A stretch of 64,000 bases of DNA from positions 310,001-374,000 of the forward strand of contig NZ_JAKRGA010000001.1 of NCBI RefSeq assembly GCF_022347785.1, given 5' to 3'. Positions 9,306-17,862 of this stretch are shown here, piece by piece. Positions within the stretch are counted from its first letter, which is position 1. Every line of letters begins with the position of its first letter. The notes beneath the pieces are model-generated. The model saw only the letters and a program-made list of their open reading frames with translations, was not told the DNA's origin and made no database searches. The translations under genes were made by a program, and so were the position numbers. The DNA comes from Psychrobium sp. MM17-31. GTDB lineage: Bacteria; Pseudomonadota; Gammaproteobacteria; Enterobacterales; Psychrobiaceae.

Positions 9306-9555
9306 TTTGGTGTGCTAAAAAATTATTCGATTAATTTGAATTTTGTGCGAGCACACCAGTTACTTTTCTTTGCGTCGCCAAAGAAAAGTAACCAAAAGAA
9401 AGGCGACCCGTAAATTTCGCGTTGATTCTTAAATAATTAATTGCCTTATCAATACCGTATTTGATCCGCATCCATGCGGCAAATACTCAAAAATCATCCC
9501 TGATTTTTGCATTGGGCAATTTCTGATTTAAGACGCGAAATGACGGGACTTAGCC
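9306..9555. repeat. Dispersed hairpin-rich repeat, long copy 1
   Basis: This element fills most of the 417-base gap between metH and the TauE-like gene; there is no ORF in it. Modules in order: TGGTGTGCT/AGCACACCA arms (9308-9316, 9350-9358); a perfect 14-bp hairpin GTTACTTTTCTTTG with CGTCGC loop (9359-9392); a large closing stem ATTTCGCGT/ACGCGAAAT (9414-9422, 9533-9541); and within it the small hairpins CCGCAT-CC-ATGCGG and AAAAATCA-TCCC-TGATTTTT. A second long copy is at 42917-43170, and the first module recurs at 25098-25149. The element looks like a REP/MITE-type repeat. Its origin and function are unknown. Confidence 0.8.
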
Positions 9556-9646
9556 GCGCTTCATCTCTAGCGAAAATATGAACAGCTCAGTATTACATAA
9601 TCAACGGCGTTTTTACTTCTTTTAACCATTAACCATAGATAACATC

Positions 9647-10471
9647 ATGCTTGAATTTATCACCAGTAATTTATCAACCCTGTTCGCGCTAGTCGCCACT
9701 GGCATATTCGCGGGCATTCTAGCGGGCCTACTTGGCGTTGGCGGCGGCATCGTAATAGTGCCCGTATTATTCTTTTTGTTTCAAAGCTTTGGCGTATCGC
9801 CAGAGTCAGCCATGGTCATTGCTACTGCAACATCACTAGCGACAATTATTCCCACCTCAATTAGCTCAATACGCGCTCACAAGAGCAAAGGCAATGTCGA
9901 TGTTGAGCTCTTAAAACGTTGGGGCGTATTTATCTTTATCGGCGTGTTGGCGGGAAGTTATCTGGTGACTCGTGTTGATGGCACTTACCTCACAGCACTA
10001 TTTGGCACAATCGCGAGTTTATCGGCGCTTAATATGCTATTTCGCACTGGTAAATCCGCGCTATTTGAGCGTCTGCCAAATGCTGCAGGTCAAGGGGTAA
10101 TGGCAAGTGGCACAGGTTTTTTCAGCGCCATGGTCGGCATTGGCGGCGGCACTATTTCGGTGCCACTGTTAACAGTATTTAACTACCCTGCCCATAAAGC
10201 TGTTGGCACTGCTGCTGCGATTGGTTTACTGATTTCATTGCCCGGCGCAGCAACGATGTTGCTACTAGGTGAAACTCCGGCCGATGCGCCTGCTGGCACC
10301 TTTGGTCTGGTCAATATTGTCGGTTTCGCCTGTATTGTGCCGCTTACCGTGTTATTTGCTCCTGTTGGCGCGGCACTGGCGGCAAAGCTCGATGCCAATA
10401 AGCTTAAAAAGATTTTTGCTGTAGTGTTACTTATCACTGGCGCGCGTATGTTGGCGCAATTGATTTTATAG
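9647..10471 (+). CDS. TauE/SafE family anion exporter
   Basis: A 274-residue integral membrane protein with about eight hydrophobic segments and the two internal glycine-rich repeats typical of TauE/SafE: GLLGVGGGIVIVPVLFFL near residue 28 and AMVGIGGGTISVPLLTVF near residue 163. The family includes proteins linked to export of sulfite, sulfoacetate and other small sulfonates or organic anions. Lying between metH and the mesXD pair, a role in sulfur metabolism is tempting, but it is on the opposite strand to mesXD and has its own terminator. Substrate unassigned. Confidence 0.85.
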   Translation: MLEFITSNLSTLFALVATGIFAGILAGLLGVGGGIVIVPVLFFLFQSFGVSPESAMVIATATSLATIIPTSISSIRAHKSKGNVDVELLKRWGVFIFIGVLAGSYLVTRVDGTYLTALFGTIASLSALNMLFRTGKSALFERLPNAAGQGVMASGTGFFSAMVGIGGGTISVPLLTVFNYPAHKAVGTAAAIGLLISLPGAATMLLLGETPADAPAGTFGLVNIVGFACIVPLTVLFAPVGAALAAKLDANKLKKIFAVVLLITGARMLAQLIL

Positions 10472-10485
10472 TTGAGTGTTCAAAC

Positions 10486-10526
10486 AAAAAGGCCGCTGCG
10501 GAATTCTCGTCTGCAGCGGCCTTTTT
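10486..10526. terminator. Bidirectional terminator
   Basis: AAAAA is followed by a 9-bp stem GGCCGCTGC/GCAGCGGCC (10491-10499 and 10513-10521) and then TTTTT. It serves both the plus-strand TauE-like gene and the convergent minus-strand mesD. Confidence 0.9.
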
Positions 10527-10549
10527 ACTTTTTAGGTAACCGAGTTCAA

Positions 10550-11581
10550 TTAACCTACTAATTCCTGTCTCACAATCTGTGCACCAGCGCTTAATGCCGC
10601 TAGTTTAGCGTTAGCTATATCGCTAGCCAGTGGCGCCATACCACAATTGGTACAAGGATAAAGCTTATCACTGTCGACGTATTTAAGCGCTTTACGTAGC
10701 GTCTTTGCCACTTGCTCTGCAGTTTCAACCGTATCGGTGGCGACATCAATCGCCCCCACCATTATTTTCTTACCACGAACCAATTCAAGCAGTTCAATTG
10801 GCACGCGAGAGTTGTGACACTCTAACGAGATAATATCGATATTCGATTGCTGTAGTTTCGGGAAGACTTCTTCGTATTGACGCCATTCGCTGCCCAAGGT
10901 TTTCTTCCAATCGGTATTGGCTTTAATGCCGTAGCCATAGCAAATATGTACTGCGGTTTCACATTTTAAGCCTTCGATAGCACGCTCTAAGCACTTAATA
11001 CCCCATTCGTTTACATCATCAAAAAAGACGTTAAACGCTGGCTCGTCAAACTGAATGATATCGACCCCAGCCGCTTCTAGCTCTTTCGCTTCTTGATTGA
11101 GGATTTTGGCAAATTCCCACGCCAACTGCTCACGGCTTTGATAATGGGCATCATACAAGGTGTCGATCATCGTCATCGGCCCCGGCAACGCCCATTTGAT
11201 CGGCTTGTCAGTTTGTTGGCGTAAAAACTTAGCATCTTCCACAAATACTGGCTTGATGCGAGATACTGGGCCAACCACGCTAGGTACGCTGGCCTCATAG
11301 CGATTGCGAATAGTCACGGTTTTGCGGTTTTCAAAATCAACGCCTGCCAAATGCTCGATAAATGTCGTCACAAAATGCTGACGGGTTTGCTCGCCATCAC
11401 TAACAATATCAACGCCAGCGTTAATTTGATCTTGCAATGACAAGCGCAATGCATCGCGCTTGCCGTCCGCTAATTCTTTATCTTGCAATTTCCACGGCGA
11501 CCACAGTTTTTCAGGTTCAGCTAACCAGCTTGGTTTCGGCAAACTGCCAGCGGTTGATGTTGGTAATACTTTTTTAGTCAT
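10550..11581 (-). CDS. mesD: Folate-independent methionine synthase MesD (core MetE)
   Basis: A 343-residue protein corresponding only to the catalytic C-terminal barrel of MetE; the N-terminal folate-associated half is absent. Zinc ligands expected for this family are visible: His212 and Cys214 in VHICYGYG, Glu254 in SLECHN, and Cys313 in CTNCGM. From published work on short MetE homologues as I recall it, the bacterial form paired with a DUF1852 protein (MesX) is MesD, which makes methionine from homocysteine without 5-methyltetrahydrofolate and needs oxygen; its methyl donor was unresolved. The upstream gene here is exactly DUF1852, 25 bases away, so the assignment rests on both sequence and context. 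GAGAG lies 5 nt before the ATG. Confidence 0.88.
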   Translation of the reverse strand: MTKKVLPTSTAGSLPKPSWLAEPEKLWSPWKLQDKELADGKRDALRLSLQDQINAGVDIVSDGEQTRQHFVTTFIEHLAGVDFENRKTVTIRNRYEASVPSVVGPVSRIKPVFVEDAKFLRQQTDKPIKWALPGPMTMIDTLYDAHYQSREQLAWEFAKILNQEAKELEAAGVDIIQFDEPAFNVFFDDVNEWGIKCLERAIEGLKCETAVHICYGYGIKANTDWKKTLGSEWRQYEEVFPKLQQSNIDIISLECHNSRVPIELLELVRGKKIMVGAIDVATDTVETAEQVAKTLRKALKYVDSDKLYPCTNCGMAPLASDIANAKLAALSAGAQIVRQELVG

Positions 11582-11606
11582 CTTAATCTCTCACAATAAG
11601 GCGCGT

Positions 11607-12584
11607 TTAGGCACAGTAGTTAGCCGACCATTGATTCAGCAGCTGCTGATACGGCTTAATGAAGTTATCGCGGGCAAATTGTCCTTGCTCTATCGCCAAA
11701 CGGCTGCGCTCTTCTCGGTCATAAACAATTTGCGTTAGCGAATGATCGCCATTTTTCAAATTCGGCTGATAGCGGTTGCCTGCTACTGCATTGGCATTGT
11801 AGATCTCTGGACGATAGATTTTTTGGAAAGTCTCCATCGTACTAATGGTGCTAATTAACTCAAGGTTACTGTAGTCGTTAAGCAAGTCACCGAAGAAGTA
11901 AAATGCCAAAGGTGCAACACTGTGTTTTGGCATAAAGTAGCGTACCGACAGCCCCATTTTTTGGAAGTATTGCTCTGTAAGTGAAGACTCGTTTGGCGTG
12001 TATTCAAACCCTAATACTGGATGCTGATTCTCGGTGCGTTGATACACTTTGTTGTCAGACACCGACAAACAGATCACTGGCGGCTTTTTAAAGTGCGCTT
12101 TGTAAGTTGATGAGTTAACAAAGCATTTGAATAAATTGCCATGTAAATCACCAAAGTCGTCAGGCACACTAAACCCTGCGCGATCTTTATTGTGATCGAG
12201 CAGCAAAACGCTAAAGTCATAATCGCGTACATACGACGAGAAGTTATTGCCAACAATGCCTTCGATACGTTCGCCCGTTTGACGATCTAGAATATTAGTT
12301 TTAAGGATTTCAATCGAAGGGAAGGCATCACCGCTGCCCTCAATGTCGATGTCTACCGATACGATATCTAGTTCTAACGCATAGCGATCACCATGGGGAT
12401 TATCCCAATGGGCTAACGCGTTAAAGCTGTTATCGATCATGGTTAACGCGCTGCGCAGGTTACTCCGACGGCTTTCGCCACGGGCCAAGTTAGCAAAATT
12501 GGTAGTGATGCGTGTGTTATCAGACGGTTGATAGTTTTCATCAAACTTAATGCGTTTGATAGTAAAGTTAAATTCGTTACTCAT
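11607..12584 (-). CDS. mesX: MesX, DUF1852 partner of MesD
   Basis: A 325-residue cytoplasmic protein recognised as DUF1852 (features such as HWDNPHGDRYALELDIVSVDIDIEGSG and the C-terminal RNGDHSLTQ-like region). DUF1852 proteins are co-conserved with MesD, and genetic work reported that both are needed for methionine synthesis; the biochemical role of MesX is not established to my knowledge. No signal peptide, membrane helix or standard cofactor motif is visible. It starts at ATG with AAGG 9 nt upstream and is the first gene of a two-gene operon with mesD. The promoter region carries MetR-like boxes, suggesting induction under homocysteine accumulation or methionine shortage. Confidence 0.87.
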   Translation of the reverse strand: MSNEFNFTIKRIKFDENYQPSDNTRITTNFANLARGESRRSNLRSALTMIDNSFNALAHWDNPHGDRYALELDIVSVDIDIEGSGDAFPSIEILKTNILDRQTGERIEGIVGNNFSSYVRDYDFSVLLLDHNKDRAGFSVPDDFGDLHGNLFKCFVNSSTYKAHFKKPPVICLSVSDNKVYQRTENQHPVLGFEYTPNESSLTEQYFQKMGLSVRYFMPKHSVAPLAFYFFGDLLNDYSNLELISTISTMETFQKIYRPEIYNANAVAGNRYQPNLKNGDHSLTQIVYDREERSRLAIEQGQFARDNFIKPYQQLLNQWSANYCA

Positions 12585-12645
12585 TAGATAAAGCCTTAAT
12601 GTGGAGAGCTAATTCAATGAGTGTATTTTTACCTACAACCTATCA

Positions 12646-12689
12646 TGAATAAAATTGATTTAATTTCATCAAACCATGAATTTTGTTCA
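12646..12689 (-). promoter_or_regulatory. Candidate MetR boxes upstream of mesX
   Basis: TGAATTTTGTTCA at 12677-12689 matches the MetR consensus TGAA-N5-TTCA exactly. TGAATAAAATTGA at 12646-12658 matches at 7 of 8 consensus positions. Their centres are 31 bases apart, about three helical turns, as expected for adjacent LysR-type dimers. They lie 62 to 105 bases upstream of the mesX start, within the only promoter region of the operon. Confidence 0.6.
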
Positions 12690-12706
12690 ACTTATGTCTT
12701 CCAGTG

Positions 12707-13774
12707 TTACAAATCAACAAACGTGGGTGTCATCAATACCGTTTGATTGCGCCCTTGTCGCTTCGCTCGATATAACCCTTGATCCGCGAGCTTTAAGATA
12801 TCGCATTCACTCAGGTCAAACTGCTCGATATGAGCAACACCGATACTTAAGGTTAGATCAACTAGCACTCCTTGATGTTGTGCTACGCGTTGACGAATTC
12901 GGCAGGCGATATCTTGCGCCTGTTTTGCGTTGGTGTTGGACATTAACAGCATAAACTCGTCGCCACCAAAGCGGATACAAAAGTCGGTATCCCGTGACTC
13001 TTGTTTAAGTAAATTTGCTATAGCGATCAAAGCCAAATCACCCGTGGCATGACCCTGAGAGTCATTGAGCTGTTTGAAGTTATCAACATCCATCATCAAT
13101 AATGAAAACTCGCCGCCATAACGCTTACTGCGTTTGAGCTCACGACTCAACTCTCTATCGAGAACACGGCGGTTGAATAAATTAGTCAATTCGTCGGTTT
13201 GACTGAGGGCCTTTAACTGACGATTTTGTTCAGTAACTCGTTTTTCTAAATGCTGACTGATGGCCAAGGCTTTTCTGAGCTCTAACAATGCCATGGTTTG
13301 ACGAGCTAACGCTTGCAATGCTTGCTGCTGATATTGCGTCAACGAGTTGGGTTTAGTGTCGATAACACACAAGGTGCCAAGGGCATGTCCTGCTTCGTTT
13401 ATTAGCGGCACGCCAGCATAGAACCTAACGTAAGGTGGATTATTAACGATACCAATGTGCTTAAATACATCGTGCTTATGGGTATCTTCGACAATGAGCA
13501 TCTTGTCGTCACAAATGGTGTGGGAGCAAATGGCAAAATCGCGGGGAACGTATTCTTTATCTAAGCCGTATTTGGCTTTATGCCATTTTCGGGATTCGTC
13601 AACGATGGCAACTGTCGACATTGGGGTGTTACAAATTTGCGCCGACAACAAAGCAATATCGTCATACTCTTGCTCTGGCAATGTATCTAGGATCTCGTAA
13701 GATTCTATTTCTTGTAATCGTGCCAACTCATTATCGAGCTGAGCCAAGTCCCTTTGCGAATACGTATTACTCAT
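12707..13774 (-). CDS. GAF-GGDEF diguanylate cyclase
   Basis: A soluble protein of about 355 residues that should make c-di-GMP from two GTP. Residues about 25-165 form a GAF sensor of the type starting L-x-x-Y-x-I-L-D-T-L-P-E-x-E-Y-D; then a short coiled linker (about 165-190) and a GGDEF domain. The active site is intact (GGDEF in FCIRFGGDEFMLL), and RDTD five residues before it is an RxxD product-inhibition site. The frame extends to a TTG at 13789, but the ATG at 13774 (MSNTYSQ) is the likelier start. It is followed by mesX in the same direction with a 122-base gap that has its own regulatory boxes, so co-transcription is doubtful. Confidence 0.88.
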   Translation of the reverse strand: MSNTYSQRDLAQLDNELARLQEIESYEILDTLPEQEYDDIALLSAQICNTPMSTVAIVDESRKWHKAKYGLDKEYVPRDFAICSHTICDDKMLIVEDTHKHDVFKHIGIVNNPPYVRFYAGVPLINEAGHALGTLCVIDTKPNSLTQYQQQALQALARQTMALLELRKALAISQHLEKRVTEQNRQLKALSQTDELTNLFNRRVLDRELSRELKRSKRYGGEFSLLMMDVDNFKQLNDSQGHATGDLALIAIANLLKQESRDTDFCIRFGGDEFMLLMSNTNAKQAQDIACRIRQRVAQHQGVLVDLTLSIGVAHIEQFDLSECDILKLADQGLYRAKRQGRNQTVLMTPTFVDL

Positions 13775-13866
13775 GGCGTTAACTCGCAAAATAAGAATTT
13801 ATAACTAGACTATAACACGGTTCCTACGATTGGGTTAGATACATTTATTCTGACGATATTCGCCGC

Positions 13867-14853
13867 TCAATGGACGATCTGGTTTTTACCGTTGTCTTTA
13901 GCCGTGTACAACAAATTATCAGCTGATTTTATCCATGAGTTGGTATCGAAATGGCCTTTACACGGCGTAATACCACCGGAAATAGTGATAGGTCTTTCAA
14001 CGGCAAAGTCATAAGCCTCAATAGTAGCGCGAACTTTCTCTGCCACTCGCAATGCCGCAGTGATTTCTGTTGCGCTAAGAATAATAGCGAACTCCTCACC
14101 ACCGTAGCGAAATAGGCGGTCGCTTTCGCGAATATTATTAGTGACTAATTCAACGGTTTCAATTAATACACGATCACCGACATCATGGCCAAAGCTATCA
14201 TTAATTGTTTTAAAATCATCTAAATCAAACATCAATAAGGCCGCTGACTGCTTATCGCATTTTGATAATTCAAGTGCCTTTTTAATTTCTTTATCAAAAG
14301 CCAACCGATTTCCCGCACCTGTTAATGCATCGATTTGTGCTTGGCGTTTAAGTTTATTTTCGATCTCTCGATAGGATCTAAAAATAAAATAGGTACATAA
14401 ATAACTCACCATCATAGTGATAACAATAGTAGCAGTGCGAGCGAGATAATCGGGATCGTAAATAATTGCAGATATAGTGAGAATAAGCAGTCCGCTGATG
14501 ATAAGCGCGGTGTTCAAGGGCACTAAAAAGAAGCTAATGGCGATAGTTGGATACATCCAATAAATTGAATTTACTCCATTGGCCGCAGTGACTGAAGCTG
14601 CTGCAGCCGCGAGCGAAATAGACACAATCAAATGTAGGAAATCGCTAGTACCACGGCGATAAATTTGCACCATGCAATAACTGGCTAGAATTAAGACATA
14701 GGTATCGACAAAGGCTTGAAACCAATGGCCTAGCATAAAACGGTAAACGGTGAAGGGACCAACAAATAAACAGGCGACAATAGAAAAGTAAAACAGACCA
14801 GATTCCAGTGGCTGCAATTCCTTTAAGCGTGCGATTCCGTGTCGATGAGGCAT
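13867..14853 (-). CDS. Membrane-bound GGDEF diguanylate cyclase
   Basis: A 328-residue inner-membrane protein. About six hydrophobic segments occupy residues 20-165, forming an uncharacterised membrane sensor module; the cytoplasmic GGDEF domain follows from about 175 (LTGAGNRLAF). The catalytic motif is GGEEF in RLFRYGGEEFAII, and RESD upstream is an RxxD inhibitory site, so an active, feedback-inhibited cyclase is predicted. AGGAG sits 6 nt before the ATG. It neighbours another cyclase on the same strand with a 92-base gap; they may share readthrough but have different sensor domains. Confidence 0.88.
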   Translation of the reverse strand: MPHRHGIARLKELQPLESGLFYFSIVACLFVGPFTVYRFMLGHWFQAFVDTYVLILASYCMVQIYRRGTSDFLHLIVSISLAAAAASVTAANGVNSIYWMYPTIAISFFLVPLNTALIISGLLILTISAIIYDPDYLARTATIVITMMVSYLCTYFIFRSYREIENKLKRQAQIDALTGAGNRLAFDKEIKKALELSKCDKQSAALLMFDLDDFKTINDSFGHDVGDRVLIETVELVTNNIRESDRLFRYGGEEFAIILSATEITAALRVAEKVRATIEAYDFAVERPITISGGITPCKGHFDTNSWIKSADNLLYTAKDNGKNQIVH

Positions 14854-14981
14854 CTAATACTCCTAGTCCCTCGGTTCCTTTGAAGGTAATTTCTTATACT
14901 AACTAACCATGAATGGCACTATTTTACAAATAAATGCGTAACTAATGAATTCGACAATCTGCCTAATACTAATGCCGAGAT

Positions 14982-15006
14982 AAAAAAAGCCCGCTAATAG
15001 CGGGCT
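14982..15006 (-). terminator. Terminator of the deoxynucleoside kinase gene
   Basis: A perfect 8-bp stem AGCCCGCT/AGCGGGCT with an AAT loop (14988-15006) is followed, reading the minus strand, by a run of T residues (complement of 14982-14988). It lies 27 bases after the kinase stop codon. Confidence 0.88.
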
Positions 15007-15033
15007 AAAATGTCTATAGTGCTAAAGAAGTCT

Positions 15034-15708
15034 TTAAGCAAGCTCAGTCTCTAATTCTTTTGCCAGTTGTGGGCAAACGTCGCTAAGAATGCGTTGTGCT
15101 AATTGCTCATGACAACCAAAATCCGTCCACTCTTGCACGATTAATTGTGTGTTATAACGACGACAAATGTGCGGTAGGAAAGTATCGTGACAATCTGAAA
15201 TTAACTGCAAATACTCTTGTGATGTGCCCGCTTCAGCGTCACGTGCACGCTCTAGCATGCGTTTGTACGAAATAACAGGATCAGATTTTAAGTAGATTAC
15301 CGCACTCACTTGTGGGTAGTCTTTTAGTTTTTCTTGAATGTCGTAGTAGTAATCTAAATCTTTGCCATCTGGACGACAGGCTTCTGCTAAGTTTGCTTGA
15401 CAAAACACCAGATCAGAAAATAGTGAACGCTCGATGACGTAGTTGTAATTTGGATCTAAGTTTTGGCAAATATCAGCACGCTTGTTAGTGATGTAGCGTT
15501 GGAATTCAATACGTTTAGTAGGATCTACTGTGAACGCTTTTAGTAAACGTTGAAATTCTGGATCAGTATCCACATCTTCAATAATCAGCTGCCATTGCTC
15601 GCTGCTGTGCTCGTTAAGTTCGCTAATAAGTTTAGGTAGTAGAGTCGATTTGCCGACGCCAATATTCCCTTCGATTGCGATAAGATTAAACTGTTGCTGT
15701 GTAGACAT
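15034..15708 (-). CDS. Deoxynucleoside kinase family protein
   Basis: A 224-residue cytoplasmic kinase of the dNK family. The P-loop is IEGNIGVGKST near residues 12-22; ERSLFSD near residues 90-96 corresponds to the family ERS motif, and RARDAEAG near 153-160 to the lid region. Such enzymes phosphorylate deoxynucleosides to monophosphates for nucleotide salvage; which base is preferred (dA/dG or dC/dT) cannot be read from sequence alone. It is monocistronic, with its own downstream terminator. It is typical in size for the bacterial dGK/dAK group. Confidence 0.87.
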   Translation of the reverse strand: MSTQQQFNLIAIEGNIGVGKSTLLPKLISELNEHSSEQWQLIIEDVDTDPEFQRLLKAFTVDPTKRIEFQRYITNKRADICQNLDPNYNYVIERSLFSDLVFCQANLAEACRPDGKDLDYYYDIQEKLKDYPQVSAVIYLKSDPVISYKRMLERARDAEAGTSQEYLQLISDCHDTFLPHICRRYNTQLIVQEWTDFGCHEQLAQRILSDVCPQLAKELETELA

Positions 15709-15838
15709 AAGACGCCGCTTGTTATCGTTGTAATTAAAATAGCTGGCAACGATAACACAACGATTATTGAAAACGGTGAACTAAATCATGCTTTGACTCA
15801 GCCCCCGTTTAAGTGATTAATATACAAACAAAGTAAGT

Positions 15839-16900
15839 CTATTTTTTAATCTTACTGATATATTCAGATGCGAGTTGATACAGTTTAAACTGATTGGCGG
15901 CACGGTCTAAATTTTGCCCCTCACGCGATACCGAGAAGTAACAATCGCCGTTAAGATAATCCGTTAAAAATCTCACGCCAATAATAAACGGCATCAAACG
16001 TGCGCCAACGAGTAGCGACTGCTTTTCAGCATCAGAAATGCTGTCATCTAATCCCGCTAAATAGCCATCCATTAACTGCTCAAAAATCTCAGTCTTAAAT
16101 TCCATCGCGTCAACATTCGCATCATCTTCCGCCAATGAGCTGCAACAAGTTCGCACCATATCGCCAAAATCATGCAATAAATAGCCAGGCATACAGGTAT
16201 CGAGATCAATAACGGCTTTTGGCTTCATCGATTGGCGATCGAACAATAGGTTATTAATCTTGGTGTCGTTGTGAGTAACGCGCTGCGGCAATTCATTCAC
16301 TAAGGCTGTCACCTGCTCAATAAAAAGCGTTTCGCCAAGAAAAGCGTCGAGTAGCGTGCTTGCATTGCTAATTCGATTACTGTCAGCACTCTCTTGCGCG
16401 GTTGCTAATTGCTGCATACGAGTGGTGAGATCGTGAAAATTAACAATAATGGGTTTGATTGTCTGAATATCGAGATCGGCTAACGCCATGCTAAATTTAG
16501 CAAAGGCATTAGCTGCAAGCCACGCTTGTTTAGGCGTATCCATTTGCTCGAGCGAAATGCTGCCATCGATAAACTCTAACGCACGCCACGTAGTCTGCTC
16601 TTCACTCTCACGGCACTCGATAAGATATGAGCCATCATTAGATGCGCGCGGTTTCATGATTTCAAACGGATAATCCGCTTGTTTTTGCGACAGGTGTGTA
16701 GCTATGGTCAAACTATTTTCGACAATATTGCGCGGGTGAGGAAACACATGATGATTAATAGCTTGCAATACAAAGCGCTGCTCTTGTTCTTCTACTAGAT
16801 AAGTAGCATTAATCAAACCACTCCCTAAAGGTTTCACTGTAGCGGTTTGTAGGTCGTTAACGTAATGATTTATTATTTTACTGCTTGGCGCCTTGCTCAT
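15839..16900 (-). CDS. APH-fold kinase, N-acetylhexosamine kinase-like
   Basis: A 353-residue protein with an aminoglycoside-phosphotransferase fold. The catalytic loop is VTHNDTKINNLLFD, and the metal-binding motif is AVIDLDTCMPGYLLHDFGD. This form (HNDTKxNN plus DLDT-MPG) is characteristic of the subgroup containing bifidobacterial N-acetylhexosamine 1-kinase NahK, rather than antibiotic-resistance kinases. The likely role is phosphorylation of an amino sugar or other small metabolite in the cytoplasm, but no sugar-pathway genes flank it. AGGAAA lies 4 nt before the ATG. Function is assigned only at subfamily level. Confidence 0.75.
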   Translation of the reverse strand: MSKAPSSKIINHYVNDLQTATVKPLGSGLINATYLVEEQEQRFVLQAINHHVFPHPRNIVENSLTIATHLSQKQADYPFEIMKPRASNDGSYLIECRESEEQTTWRALEFIDGSISLEQMDTPKQAWLAANAFAKFSMALADLDIQTIKPIIVNFHDLTTRMQQLATAQESADSNRISNASTLLDAFLGETLFIEQVTALVNELPQRVTHNDTKINNLLFDRQSMKPKAVIDLDTCMPGYLLHDFGDMVRTCCSSLAEDDANVDAMEFKTEIFEQLMDGYLAGLDDSISDAEKQSLLVGARLMPFIIGVRFLTDYLNGDCYFSVSREGQNLDRAANQFKLYQLASEYISKIKK

Positions 16901-17005
16901 TGATTTTCCTGATCACTTATACTCTTTGCTATTGGCTTAGCAATTTTGCAGCTACCCTATCACAAGTTATCCGTCAATAAACAGCGCCAAAGCACAACTA
17001 AAGCA

Positions 17006-17518
17006 TTAATAAATTGCGCCGAAAAACTCGATTTGCGTTAAATAAAGGCGAGTATCTAGCTCTAACTGAAAGTAATCAGGCTCGATGTGCTGGCACAGTT
17101 TGTAAAAGGCTTTGTTATGGGCCTTTTCTTTAATGTGCGCCAATTCATGAGCCACAATCATCGACAAAAATGGCAATGGCGCAACTTTAAACATACGAGC
17201 GATACGGATTTCATTTTTCGCTTTAAGCTTGTTGCCTTGCACCCGACTCACAAAGGAGTGGGTTCCCAACGCGTGATTGACGGCGTGAATTTTGTCATCA
17301 AATATCACTTTAGATAACGGTGAAGACTTTTTGATAAAAGTGTTTTTAAGCTCCAGCGTATACTGGTAAAGCGCTTTATCACTGGTGATATCGTGACATG
17401 TCGGATAACGGCTAAGGAGATAACCTTTCAGCTTATTACTTGCAATAAGTCGCTCTACTTGCGCTACAATATTCGGCGGATAACCCGAGATGTATTTTAA
17501 TTGTGGTGCCAACGTCAT
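17006..17518 (-). CDS. DUF45/YgjP-like zinc metallopeptidase
   Basis: A protein of about 170 residues with an HExxH zinc site in SMIVAHELAHIKEKAHNKAFYKLCQHIEPDY, the arrangement of the YgjP-like (DUF45, WLM-type) gluzincin family. The frame opens at 17545, but the ATG at 17518 (MTLAPQ) has GGGGAG 8 nt upstream and is preferred. There is no signal peptide, so it is probably cytoplasmic. Substrates of this family are mostly unknown. It is divergent from the 92-residue conserved protein, sharing a gap of only 36 bases. Confidence 0.78.
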   Translation of the reverse strand: MTLAPQLKYISGYPPNIVAQVERLIASNKLKGYLLSRYPTCHDITSDKALYQYTLELKNTFIKKSSPLSKVIFDDKIHAVNHALGTHSFVSRVQGNKLKAKNEIRIARMFKVAPLPFLSMIVAHELAHIKEKAHNKAFYKLCQHIEPDYFQLELDTRLYLTQIEFFGAIY

Positions 17519-17554
17519 ACAATGCTCTCCCCAATTATCTGACATTAATCCGTT

Positions 17555-17833
17555 ATGCCCAAATCACCTGTCAACAGCATGCTTGCTAAGCATCCAAACT
17601 TAACTCACTCAACGGATGTTAAAGTACAATCTCACGTACAACGAGAAGAAGATGATTGGTATGTTAACACCATCATGATTGACAATGTCTCAGTGCCCTT
17701 CATCTATAAGCGCAAACAACCCTATCGTTCGTTAACTGGTGCACGCGTTAATGTCACTTATTATCCAAGTGTGAAACAAGTTGCGGGATTTGAGGTGGAA
17801 ATTATGAAAGTGGTGCGATTGCGTATTGCTTAA
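17555..17833 (+). CDS. Small conserved hypothetical protein
   Basis: A 92-residue protein, mostly beta-prone, with no signal peptide or membrane segment. The central part (WYVNTIMIDNVSVPFIYKRKQPYRSLTGARVNVTYY is the region at residues 35-70) looks like a small OB- or SH3-like barrel, which is a guess from the hydrophobic pattern. I do not recognise a named family. It is arranged head to head with the DUF45 peptidase and convergent with the DUF3010 gene. Codon use looks like that of its neighbours, which supports a real gene. Confidence 0.6.
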   Translation: MPKSPVNSMLAKHPNLTHSTDVKVQSHVQREEDDWYVNTIMIDNVSVPFIYKRKQPYRSLTGARVNVTYYPSVKQVAGFEVEIMKVVRLRIA

Positions 17834-17862
17834 CCGCACCACTCTTTAACCAAAAATTTGGA

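Noticed and set aside
9306-9555. CRISPR array or insertion sequence
   Set aside because: There are no regularly spaced identical repeats and no transposase ORF; the structure is hairpins within one non-coding element.
15839-16900. Aminoglycoside resistance kinase
   Set aside because: The fold is shared, but the HNDTKxNN and DLDT-MPG motifs fit the N-acetylhexosamine kinase subgroup, and there is no resistance context.
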